Positions 17,947 through 23,972 of a DNA stretch of 34,818 bases are shown in pieces. This stretch comes from Beijerinckiaceae bacterium. GTDB taxonomy: Bacteria; Bacteroidota; Bacteroidia; Chitinophagales; Chitinophagaceae. Made by a program: the position numbers and the translations under genes. The notes below the pieces were generated by a model that saw nothing but the letters and a program-made list of their open reading frames with translations, was not told where the DNA came from and did not search any database. The stretch is taken from positions 1 through 34,818 of the forward strand of contig CAJCIQ010000082.1 of the NCBI GenBank assembly GCA_903970475.1, in the 5' to 3' direction. Numbering within the stretch: position 1 is the stretch's first letter; each line of letters begins with the position of its first letter.

Positions 17947-18094
17947 ACAAGATCTTGGTGTGATCCAATACGGTAGTGGTGGGCTGTGCATGTCCGGAGA
18001 GCTGCACGTCAGCTTGAGACTTAGGGTTGATCAAGTCTGTTACCTTTTCTTTTTTCAAAACGAGTTTGGCTTTGGAAATTTCTACTTTCTTCAT
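17939..18094 (-). CDS. lanA: class I lanthipeptide precursor peptide (51 aa)
   Basis: This small gene directly precedes lanC and lanB on the same strand. The leader begins MKKVEISKAKLVLKKEKVTD and matches the Lys-rich L-x-L-x-K-E-x-V-x-x-L pattern of Bacteroidota class I lanthipeptide leaders. The C-terminal part (residues 36-51) contains Thr39-Thr41, Thr46 and a single Cys50 followed by Pro51, then TAG. As it stands only one methyllanthionine ring is possible, for example Thr46 to Cys50. There is no double-Gly cleavage site, so a C39-type peptidase is unlikely; Pro38 just before the Thr run is one candidate cleavage point. The frame continues past the amber codon with core-like repeats (17858-17938). 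Too short for routine gene callers. Confidence 0.82.
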   Translation of the reverse strand: MKKVEISKAKLVLKKEKVTDLINPKSQADVQLSGHAQPTTTVLDHTKILCP

Positions 18095-18117
18095 CCTGAT
18101 CGCCACATTTTACATTG

Positions 18118-18125
18118 AAAATGTA
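18118..18125 (-). promoter_or_regulatory. possible promoter box for the lanthipeptide operon
   Basis: On the minus strand this reads TACATTTT, one mismatch from TAnnTTTG, and it ends 23 nt before the precursor ATG, close to the spacing of exact boxes elsewhere in the window. It overlaps the right arm of the ACATTTT/AAAATGT palindrome (18105-18124), which could act as an operator. Confidence 0.35.
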
Positions 18126-18154
18126 GCCAAAAGTTTGGTTAAGAATATGGATAT

Positions 18155-18184
18155 AAAATAAAAACGTCCCGTAGTGCGGCGGGA
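18155..18184 (-). terminator. probable terminator isolating the lanthipeptide operon
   Basis: On the minus strand a 5-bp GC-rich stem TCCCG/CGGGA with an 8-nt loop is followed by CGTTTTTATTTT. It lies after the EamA gene and before the precursor promoter, so it probably ends transcription coming from the EamA/glycosyltransferase unit. Confidence 0.55.
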
Positions 18185-18412
18185 TACTAAATATACTGAA
18201 TCACTTCAGCATTTAGCTCAACCGACTATTAAAAATAGTAGCCATCAAATCCGTGGAATTAAAATAAATGATCAAGTCAATATGCCATCCTAACAAGGCT
18301 TGCAGGAGAAATACTTAACCAATAATATCAACTGAAATTTCCAAGTAGGCCTTGGGCAGCACTTAGATCACGCTACGTTTTTATACGGAGGAGGCCACCC
18401 ATCCGGAACAGA

Positions 18413-19318
18413 CTACACGGAATCACCGAGAGCGGGCGACGGGGCCGTAGGCGCCGGACGCCGGATCAATTTCCACATCTGAAGGCATACGCTCAGGATG
18501 ATCAACCCAAATCCCAGGTAAAAACCTGACCCCAGGTAACGGTTCTCATGAAATACCACAAAGGCGAGGATAATGCCATAAACCGGCTCCAGGTTGTAGG
18601 TCAGGGTAAGGGTAAAGGGCGTAATTTCCTTTAGGGCATGCAGGGATAAGGTATAAGCCAATACCGTACAAAGCCAGCTCAGGATCAATAACCAGCCCAG
18701 GTCTGACCAACCTGGAAAGAAGGAAGGAACCGGAAAATAATGCAGGTAAAAAGGAATGGCCAGGGTCCAGAAAACCCATCCCCCACTCAATTCGAACAGG
18801 GTCACGCTATAGGGTGAGTGACCATATAACAGGCGCTTATTGGCAATGGTAAACAAACAGCTCATCAAGGCTGAAAGAATGCCCAGGATGATTCCGGTTT
18901 TATAATGGGGATCAAAGTGAAAGATGCAATAAATGCCGGCTATGCAGATCAGCCCTAGCAACACTTCCTGTATTTGCCAGGGACGCCTTAACAACCAAGG
19001 CTCAAGAATAGAGGTAAACAACCCGGCAGAGGAAAGACATACCAGCGCAATGGACGCATTGGCGTATTTAATGCTACCATAAAACAAAACCCAATGCAGG
19101 ACCACCAGGCTACCAGCTCCAAACATGGGAAGAACAGAAGAAAGCGGGATGCGTTCGATACGCCCCCGAAGACCGAGCAAAACCCAGAGGGTTGTAACCG
19201 TGAGGGTCATACGCCACCAGACAAGCATGCCTTCGTTAAGGGTAATGAGTCGACCCAGCACCGCCGTGAATCCCCAAAGGAACACCGCGATATGCAGTTG
19301 GATCAACGCTTTTTTCAT
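18413..19318 (-). CDS. EamA/DMT-superfamily membrane transporter
   Basis: A 301-aa integral membrane protein with about ten hydrophobic helices in two EamA repeats. Typical features are FLWGFTAVLGRLI in the first helix, the helix containing ASIALVCLSSAGLFTSILEP in the first repeat and the ITPFTLTLTYNLEPVYGIIL signature in the second. DMT transporters export or exchange small metabolites such as amino acids, nucleotides or sugars; the substrate cannot be predicted. It starts 6 nt after the stop of the glycosyltransferase gene and so belongs to that unit. It is separated from the lanthipeptide operon by 318 bp and a probable terminator, so a link with it is not indicated. Confidence 0.9.
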   Translation of the reverse strand: MKKALIQLHIAVFLWGFTAVLGRLITLNEGMLVWWRMTLTVTTLWVLLGLRGRIERIPLSSVLPMFGAGSLVVLHWVLFYGSIKYANASIALVCLSSAGLFTSILEPWLLRRPWQIQEVLLGLICIAGIYCIFHFDPHYKTGIILGILSALMSCLFTIANKRLLYGHSPYSVTLFELSGGWVFWTLAIPFYLHYFPVPSFFPGWSDLGWLLILSWLCTVLAYTLSLHALKEITPFTLTLTYNLEPVYGIILAFVVFHENRYLGSGFYLGFGLIILSVCLQMWKLIRRPAPTAPSPALGDSV

Positions 19319-19324
19319 GCGGGA

Positions 19325-20122
19325 TTATCTGCTGGCCGCAGTAGGGGCAGGGGCAGCGGAAAAGGAGTGAATCGTTTCCGGCGTATTCTTTACCCTTAGC
19401 CTATAGTTTTTAAACAAACTCTGCCATTGAATTTTCAACACCCCAAGGATGCCTTCTTTGACAATGTTCCGGTTCATCTTGGACGTTCCAAAACGACGGT
19501 CTATGAAAGTGATGGGCACTTCTACTATTTTGAAGCCTAATTTCCAGGCTGCAAATTTCATTTCAATCTGGAAAGCGTATCCAACGAAGTTGATCTGATC
19601 AAAATTGATGGTTTCCAACACTTCCCTTTTATAGCAAACAAAACCAGCGGTAGAATCATTGACAGGCATCCAGGTCACCATACGGGTATAGATGGAAGCC
19701 CCTCTGGATAAAAATAAACGGTCGAAGGGCCAGTTTTCAATCTGTCCCCCTTTCACATAACGGGAACCAACAGCCAGATCTCCTTTGCCGGATTTGCAGG
19801 CTTCATACAGGCGGGGAAGGTCACCGGGATTATGGGAAAAGTCGGCATCCATTTCGAAGATGAAATGATAACCCTTAGCCAATGCCCAACGAAACCCATA
19901 GATATAAGCGGTACCCAGTCCTAATTTGCCTTTTCGCTGTTCCATGAAAAGTTGACCTGGGTATTGCAGTTGAAGCTCTTTTACGATATCTGCCGTGCCG
20001 TCGGGGGAAGAGTCGTCGATGATCAGGACGTGAAATTGCTGCTCCAGATCCATGACGGCCTTGATGATGGCCGAAATATTTTCACGTTCGTTGTAAGTGG
20101 GTATAATGACTAATTTTTCCAC
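19325..20122 (-). CDS. polyprenol-phosphate mannosyltransferase-like glycosyltransferase (GT2, DPM1 type)
   Basis: A 265-aa GT-A glycosyltransferase. It has the nucleotide-sugar site IIPTYNERENI (residues 6-16) with IIDDSSPDGTADIV, the metal-binding DxD as Asp92-Ala-Asp94 in FEMDADFSHNPGD, and the acceptor-side region NDSTAGFVCYKREVLETI. DPM1-like enzymes load mannose or another hexose on a polyprenyl phosphate for extracytoplasmic glycosylation. There are no C-terminal membrane helices, as in the soluble DPM1 class. The last 15 or so residues are an Ala/Pro/Ser-rich tail. A near-consensus minus-strand TATATTCG box (20153-20146) ends 23 nt before the start. Confidence 0.9.
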   Translation of the reverse strand: MEKLVIIPTYNERENISAIIKAVMDLEQQFHVLIIDDSSPDGTADIVKELQLQYPGQLFMEQRKGKLGLGTAYIYGFRWALAKGYHFIFEMDADFSHNPGDLPRLYEACKSGKGDLAVGSRYVKGGQIENWPFDRLFLSRGASIYTRMVTWMPVNDSTAGFVCYKREVLETINFDQINFVGYAFQIEMKFAAWKLGFKIVEVPITFIDRRFGTSKMNRNIVKEGILGVLKIQWQSLFKNYRLRVKNTPETIHSFSAAPAPTAASR

Positions 20123-20145
20123 AGCTTTTCCTTAATGCTAATTTG

Positions 20146-20153
20146 CGAATATA
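20146..20153 (-). promoter_or_regulatory. possible promoter box for the glycosyltransferase-EamA unit
   Basis: TATATTCG on the minus strand is one mismatch from TAnnTTTG and sits 23 nt before the start at 20122. It forms the loop of an AATTTG/CAAATT inverted repeat (20140-20159). Confidence 0.35.
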
Positions 20154-20218
20154 CAAATTTGTAGTGGGTCACAACCTATGTTTTTCACATATTTAACCTG
20201 AAGATACTGAGGTATGCC

Positions 20219-20989
20219 TTAGCCTTTCTTTAACAATGTACGCTTAAGTATCTCAGTCAGTTTTTGTTTGGTGTGCAAAGGGAAGTCTCCCTTCATCATC
20301 CAATCATAATATTGGGGTTCAGATTTTAACACGTCTGCTACGGGTCGGCCCTTATGTTTTCCGAAATTGAAAACTTCTACGCCGTTTTCAAAAACCATCC
20401 TTCTGGCAAAATCCACGAATCGATCTTCACCAATATGCTTCAAGACGGATTCTACCGTATTACCCAATTGGGGATAGCGTTCCAGTTGGGCAACAAATAC
20501 CTCCAGGGTGGCCGTCGCATCCACTTCGGCACTATGAGCGTCCTCCAGGGTCTTGTTACAGTAAAATTTAAAGGCGGCGCCCAGGGTGCGTTGCTCCATC
20601 ATATGAAACACCTTCTGCACATCCACCAGTTTGCATTGCTGCATATCGAATTCTAATCCCGCCCTCAGGAACTCTTCCATCAGCAAAGGGATGTCAAAGC
20701 GATTGGAGTTATAACCTGCCAGGTCGCTGTGTTCTATGAACTGCTTGATCTCGTTGGCCACTTGTTTGAAAGAGGGCGCGTCTTTAACCATTTCATCACT
20801 GATCCCGTGGATATCCGAAGAAGCCTTGGGAATAGGCATCTGGGGATTGATCAATTTGCGCTTCACCTGTCTGGTACCATCTGGATTGACTTTGATGATA
20901 GCTATCTCCACAATGCGATCGGAAGAAAGATTGGTGCCTGTTGTCTCCAGATCAATAAAAACGAGGGGGCGAGTTAATTGTAAGTTCAT
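20219..20989 (-). CDS. DnaQ-family 3'-5' exonuclease with C-terminal DUF3820-like domain
   Basis: A 256-aa protein. The N-terminal DEDDh exonuclease fold shows ExoI in VFIDLETTGTN (Asp13, Glu15), ExoII around AGYNSNRFDIPLL and ExoIII with His and Asp in EDAHSAEVDATATLEV. The C-terminal part, FNFGKHKGRPVADVLKSE through YDWMMKGDFP, is the small DUF3820-like domain found on many Bacteroidota exonucleases. It degrades DNA or RNA 3'-5', either in repair or as an epsilon-like proofreader; it is not clearly the replicative epsilon subunit. Its ATG overlaps the TGA of the upstream Mpl-like gene by 4 bp (ATGA), implying translational coupling. Confidence 0.9.
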   Translation of the reverse strand: MNLQLTRPLVFIDLETTGTNLSSDRIVEIAIIKVNPDGTRQVKRKLINPQMPIPKASSDIHGISDEMVKDAPSFKQVANEIKQFIEHSDLAGYNSNRFDIPLLMEEFLRAGLEFDMQQCKLVDVQKVFHMMEQRTLGAAFKFYCNKTLEDAHSAEVDATATLEVFVAQLERYPQLGNTVESVLKHIGEDRFVDFARRMVFENGVEVFNFGKHKGRPVADVLKSEPQYYDWMMKGDFPLHTKQKLTEILKRTLLKKG

Positions 20990-22350
20990 GCATTCGGCAA
21001 TTGAAACCGGGGGGCAAAAGTAGACAAATTTAACCCATCAAACGTGCCTGAGCTCATCAGGAGCAGGTTTGTATCCGTATAATCCTTGGTTTTGAGCCAA
21101 TTGTCCAAGTCGGCAGCCTGGGTAAATACCTTAAGGTCCGGATGTCCAAAAGCCTGAGCCACCACCAAAGGATCCAGCATGGGCAGGCGTTTCAGTGCTA
21201 AGGCGTGCTTACTGTAAAATACGGCAGCCTCATCGGCCGGATCCAGGGAGCCTTCATATTGGGGCAAGAAAGCAGCCTGTAAACTGCTGTAGGTATGCAA
21301 TTCCAATACAGCGACCAAACGCCTTGAAGGGAACTGTTCCTTAACCGCTTTGATGGTGGCGCTTACTTTGGAAGGGGCATGCGCAAAGTCGCGATAGGCA
21401 GCAGCATCCAGCCCTTCATATAACAATTCCAACCGTTTGGACGCACCCTTGAAACCTGCCAAACCGTCCAGGATGGCAGAGGCTGTAAGCCCAAGTTCCT
21501 TACAGGCATAATAAGCCGCATGCGCATTGAGGAGGTTATGGTCCCCAAAAACCTTGAGGACTGCGGTTTGCCCTTCCAGGGTCAAAGAAGTCTTCCCATC
21601 CACCACTTTATGGGTAGGCAATCCGTAGGGCTGGCGTCTGAAAGTGCCTGGATGGGCCTCCACCAGGGTCTTCAAAACGGTATCCGATTCGTTATAGATA
21701 AGCAGACCCCCGGGTTCTATTTTATCCAGGAATATCCGGAACTGATCCAGGTATCCTTCCCAAGTGGGGAAGACATTAATATGGTCCCAGGCTATGCCGG
21801 TGAGTATGGCTATATGGGGAAAAAGAAAATGGAATTTGGGTCTTTTCTCCAGCGCGGAAGCGGGATATTCATCTCCTTCACAGACGATGACCGGGGCATG
21901 TGTGATCCGGACAGACTGGCTGAATCCTTCCAGCCGTGCCCCTACCATATAATCAAAATCCTTTCCGGCCGTTTGAAGGATATTCATGATCATAGAGGTG
22001 GTCGTCGTCTTTCCGTGGCTACCACCAACCACAACCCTTGTTTTGTCCTTACTTTCCTGGTAGATGTATTCAGGAAAGGAATAGATCTTAAGACCTAATT
22101 CCGTGGCTTTGCGTAGTTCTGGATTGTCATCCTTGGCATGCATACCCAAAATGACCGCATCTAATGACCTGGAAATCTTCTCTGGGAACCAGCCCATTAC
22201 TTCCGGCAAAATCTGAGCGGACGCCAATGCGCCTAATGCAGGTTCAAAAATTTCATCATCACTTCCGGTGACCTTATATCCCTTGGTTTTCAAGGCGATG
22301 GCCAACTGATGCATTACACTTCCTCCAATGGCAATAAAATGAACATTCAT
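20986..22350 (-). CDS. mpl: Mpl-like UDP-N-acetylmuramate:peptide ligase (Mur ligase family)
   Basis: A 454-aa Mur ligase from the ATG at 22350; the longer open frame to 22476 overlaps a divergent gene and lacks the family N-terminus, which is MNVHFIAIGGSVMHQLAIAL. An N-terminal Rossmann-like domain is followed by the ATP-binding P-loop GSHGKTTT (110-117), then CEGDEYPAS (158-166) and GIAWDHINVFPTWEGYLDQF. The EGDEY motif and the order of domains fit the Mpl branch, which re-attaches the recycled tripeptide to UDP-MurNAc, rather than MurC itself. It acts in the cytoplasm in peptidoglycan recycling. It is co-transcribed with the exonuclease gene, and a near-consensus TTATTTTG box lies at 22385-22378. 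Confidence 0.85.
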   Translation of the reverse strand: MNVHFIAIGGSVMHQLAIALKTKGYKVTGSDDEIFEPALGALASAQILPEVMGWFPEKISRSLDAVILGMHAKDDNPELRKATELGLKIYSFPEYIYQESKDKTRVVVGGSHGKTTTTSMIMNILQTAGKDFDYMVGARLEGFSQSVRITHAPVIVCEGDEYPASALEKRPKFHFLFPHIAILTGIAWDHINVFPTWEGYLDQFRIFLDKIEPGGLLIYNESDTVLKTLVEAHPGTFRRQPYGLPTHKVVDGKTSLTLEGQTAVLKVFGDHNLLNAHAAYYACKELGLTASAILDGLAGFKGASKRLELLYEGLDAAAYRDFAHAPSKVSATIKAVKEQFPSRRLVAVLELHTYSSLQAAFLPQYEGSLDPADEAAVFYSKHALALKRLPMLDPLVVAQAFGHPDLKVFTQAADLDNWLKTKDYTDTNLLLMSSGTFDGLNLSTFAPRFQLPNA

Positions 22351-22401
22351 ACGTATTACAGGTTGGCTAACTTCGCACAAAATAACCACTAATTTAATAC
22401 C

Positions 22402-22518
22402 ATGACTATTCGACTCCTGGCTCTGCTGATGTTGGCATTGGCAACCACAATTACTGCCTGTGGCGCCAATAATCACATGGGCTGCCCCTCAAATCAAACA
22501 TATCATTCTCATTATTAA
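22402..22518 (+). CDS. small lipoprotein, 38 aa
   Basis: A short gene divergent from mpl. The product has a complete lipoprotein signal peptide (MTIRLLALLMLALATTITAC, lipidated Cys20) followed by only 18 residues, GANNHMGCPSNQTYHSHY. The mature peptide carries a second Cys (Cys28) in a GCPS motif. A TAACTTCG box (22368-22375, one mismatch from TAnnTTTG) lies 26 nt upstream. A second lipoprotein of the same design follows 306 bp later, which makes chance unlikely. Function unknown; probably anchored in the inner or outer membrane. Confidence 0.65.
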   Translation: MTIRLLALLMLALATTITACGANNHMGCPSNQTYHSHY

Positions 22519-22824
22519 ACATTTAATACTTTTAAGCCTGCGCTGTTCATCCCATTCAGTCTCCCTACCCTAAGTCCGACATATATTTTTTTCCGTATCT
22601 ATTCACATACTGGCTCCAGCGCGACGGTTACTGAAAAAATACCGGCGTTCACCCAGTAAGCCTTGTATAAGTGGAACTTAGGTATTATCATTGTGTCCTA
22701 ATCCACTTACGGAATCCGACTCCATCCAAACTCCTTTCGAATTGCTCACCGTGTTCCCGGAACACCCGTTATCCTGTGCTTTTATTCTGATTTACAAGTG
22801 TAAACCCACAAAATGCCCTGAGCA
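22519..22824 (+). other. gene-free spacer with a long imperfect hairpin
   Basis: No open frame starts here. At 22668-22709 the arms TAAGTGGA/TCCACTTA (8 bp) and TTAGG/CCTAA (5 bp) stack into a 13-bp stem with an AC bulge and a 14-nt loop. No U-tract follows, so it is not a standard terminator. It could be a structured leader of the second small lipoprotein gene or part of a small RNA. Confidence 0.45.
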
Positions 22825-22956
22825 ATGAAAAAGAATGTATTATTTGTCGCTGTCCTCGTCTCCCTGATCGCTGTAGCTATGAGTTCCTGCGGAACAGCCT
22901 CTTCCATGAGGAGAAACAATGGCTGTGCTTCTACGAGGTACTCCATTGGCTACTAG
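22825..22956 (+). CDS. small lipoprotein, 43 aa
   Basis: The product starts MKKNVLFVAVLVSLIAVAMS and reaches a lipobox AMSSC with Cys22, then only 21 residues. These include CGTASSM and NGCAS and end RYSIGY. It shares with the upstream 38-aa lipoprotein the pattern Cys-Gly, a Met, then Gly-Cys-x-Ser and an aromatic C-terminus, so the two look like diverged paralogues. It ends in TAG and is followed 30 bp later by the ytxJ promoter box. Function unknown. Confidence 0.7.
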   Translation: MKKNVLFVAVLVSLIAVAMSSCGTASSMRRNNGCASTRYSIGY

Positions 22957-22986
22957 TCTGAAGCCATCCATTCAAGTGAAAGGTGC

Positions 22987-22994
22987 TACCTTTG
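22987..22994 (+). promoter_or_regulatory. Bacteroidota -7 promoter box for ytxJ
   Basis: TACCTTTG is an exact TAnnTTTG match ending 22 nt before the ATG at 23017. No clear -33 element is visible. Confidence 0.6.
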
Positions 22995-23016
22995 TAGGCT
23001 AAATCTTTTCACACTT

Positions 23017-23346
23017 ATGAATTGGATTACTCTTTCAGACCCCGCTCAGTTGGATACCCTGGTGGAGCAGTCCTGGACAACCCCCCAGGTAATTTTCAAA
23101 CACAGCACGCGCTGTAGCATCAGTAGCGCGGCAAAAAACCGGCTGGACACGGCCCGGGAAAGCGGATCCATACCCTTCTACTACTTGGATCTGATTGCCT
23201 ACCGTAGTTTATCCAACCTGGTGGCCGACCGCTTTGGCGTTTCCCATGCATCGCCACAGGTACTGGTGATCAAAAACGGCAAGTGCGTGTATGATGAAAG
23301 CCACTTGGGCATACGCATGGAGGATATCCTGGAAATGGCGGCTTAA
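23017..23346 (+). CDS. ytxJ: bacillithiol-system redox-active protein YtxJ
   Basis: A 109-aa thioredoxin-fold protein of the YtxJ/DUF2847 family. The single active-site Cys33 lies in FKHSTRCSIS, and the cis-Pro loop is SHASPQVLVIKNGK. Members are thought to act as monothiol bacilliredoxins, removing bacillithiol from oxidised protein thiols in the cytoplasm, so the host probably makes bacillithiol. The length is normal for the family. It has its own promoter box and a strong terminator, so it is a single-gene unit. Confidence 0.92.
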   Translation: MNWITLSDPAQLDTLVEQSWTTPQVIFKHSTRCSISSAAKNRLDTARESGSIPFYYLDLIAYRSLSNLVADRFGVSHASPQVLVIKNGKCVYDESHLGIRMEDILEMAA

Positions 23347-23363
23347 CCCCTCACAAATTTTTT

Positions 23364-23399
23364 AAAGGGCGTCTCTTCACAATAAGAGATGCCCTTTTT
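23364..23399 (+). terminator. rho-independent terminator of ytxJ
   Basis: A 14-bp stem, AAAGGGCGTCTCTT (23364-23377) with AAGAGATGCCCTTT (23384-23397) and one G-U pair, closes a 6-nt CACAAT loop and runs into a T-tract. It is 18 bp after the ytxJ stop. Confidence 0.9.
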
Positions 23400-23437
23400 A
23401 ATTAGCCCTATTGGCTTTATATTAAGTCTTTTCAGAT

Positions 23438-23445
23438 TACTTTTG
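23438..23445 (+). promoter_or_regulatory. Bacteroidota -7 promoter box for the efflux operon
   Basis: TACTTTTG is an exact TAnnTTTG match located after the ytxJ terminator and 18 nt before the TTG start at 23464. A TTG at 23411-23413 is a weak -33 candidate. Confidence 0.6.
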
Positions 23446-23463
23446 CCCTAACAAACGGCTATT

Positions 23464-23880
23464 TTGCCCCTTTTTCACCATAGCAATTCTCCTAAAGAGC
23501 CATCCAGGCAACTGGTGGGAAAGGTACTATTATCCATAGCCTATCTCCTTTTTTTCAGCGTTCAAACTTGTTTCCGGTACACCGCTGGGCCAGCGGACGT
23601 GGAATCCCTGAGCTGGGCTCAGGCCAAGGCAGCTCAAACTTCACAAACGCTGTCAGCGCACACCAGCAAGATCGTACATTCTTCTCTCAGATCAGGTGCT
23701 TTCTCCTACCTCAATAAGCGGTACGAGCAAAGTAACCTACCCTATCTACCCTTACACCCAGGACAAATCAGTCCTGTTTCCTTCCTTGTTGCTCACCAGT
23801 ATTTTTATCGCAACGACAACCGGGTTTCCAGCGTTCATAACCCAGCCTTTCTCAGGGGTCCTCCAGCGTTGAAATCATAA
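23464..23880 (+). CDS. small exported or membrane-anchored protein of unknown function, first gene of the efflux operon
   Basis: I do not recognise this 138-aa protein. It has one hydrophobic segment (about residues 19-35, GKVLLSIAYLLFFSVQTCF) and then a polar region with HSSLRSGAFSYLNKRYEQSN and a Pro-rich part LPYLPLHPGQISP. The start is a TTG; no ATG is available before the hydrophobic segment, and the TTG lies at the same distance from an exact promoter box as other genes here. It precedes tolC by 92 bp on the same strand with no terminator, so it is probably co-transcribed with the pump. Small membrane proteins at the head of such operons may be accessory or regulatory, but that is only inferred. 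Confidence 0.6.
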   Translation: MPLFHHSNSPKEPSRQLVGKVLLSIAYLLFFSVQTCFRYTAGPADVESLSWAQAKAAQTSQTLSAHTSKIVHSSLRSGAFSYLNKRYEQSNLPYLPLHPGQISPVSFLVAHQYFYRNDNRVSSVHNPAFLRGPPALKS

Positions 23881-23972
23881 GATCTAAGTTACCAGGGGTC
23901 CCCACCGTTCAGCTGTGTGCTCTTGGTAAACCGTTGTTTTCTTTCTCTCTTGTTTATAGAAAATAATATTTT

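Larger units (their letters stand above)
18095..18412. other. gene-free spacer upstream of the lanthipeptide precursor
   Basis: This 318-bp spacer between the EamA gene and the precursor has no convincing open frame on either strand (longest frames noticed are about 10-16 codons). It is AT-rich and holds several small palindromes: ACATTTT/AAAATGT at 18105-18124, the terminator at 18155-18184, and ACTATT/AATAGT at 18225-18239. It should contain the lanthipeptide promoter. Confidence 0.6.

Noticed and set aside
18186..18412. A second lanthipeptide precursor upstream of the first
   Set aside because: All ATG-started frames on the minus strand are about 10 codons or less; a 16-codon plus-strand frame with two Cys has no leader.
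22351..22476. N-terminal extension of the Mpl-like ligase
   Set aside because: It is Cys/Gln/Ser-rich, does not resemble the family N-terminus and overlaps the divergent small lipoprotein gene.
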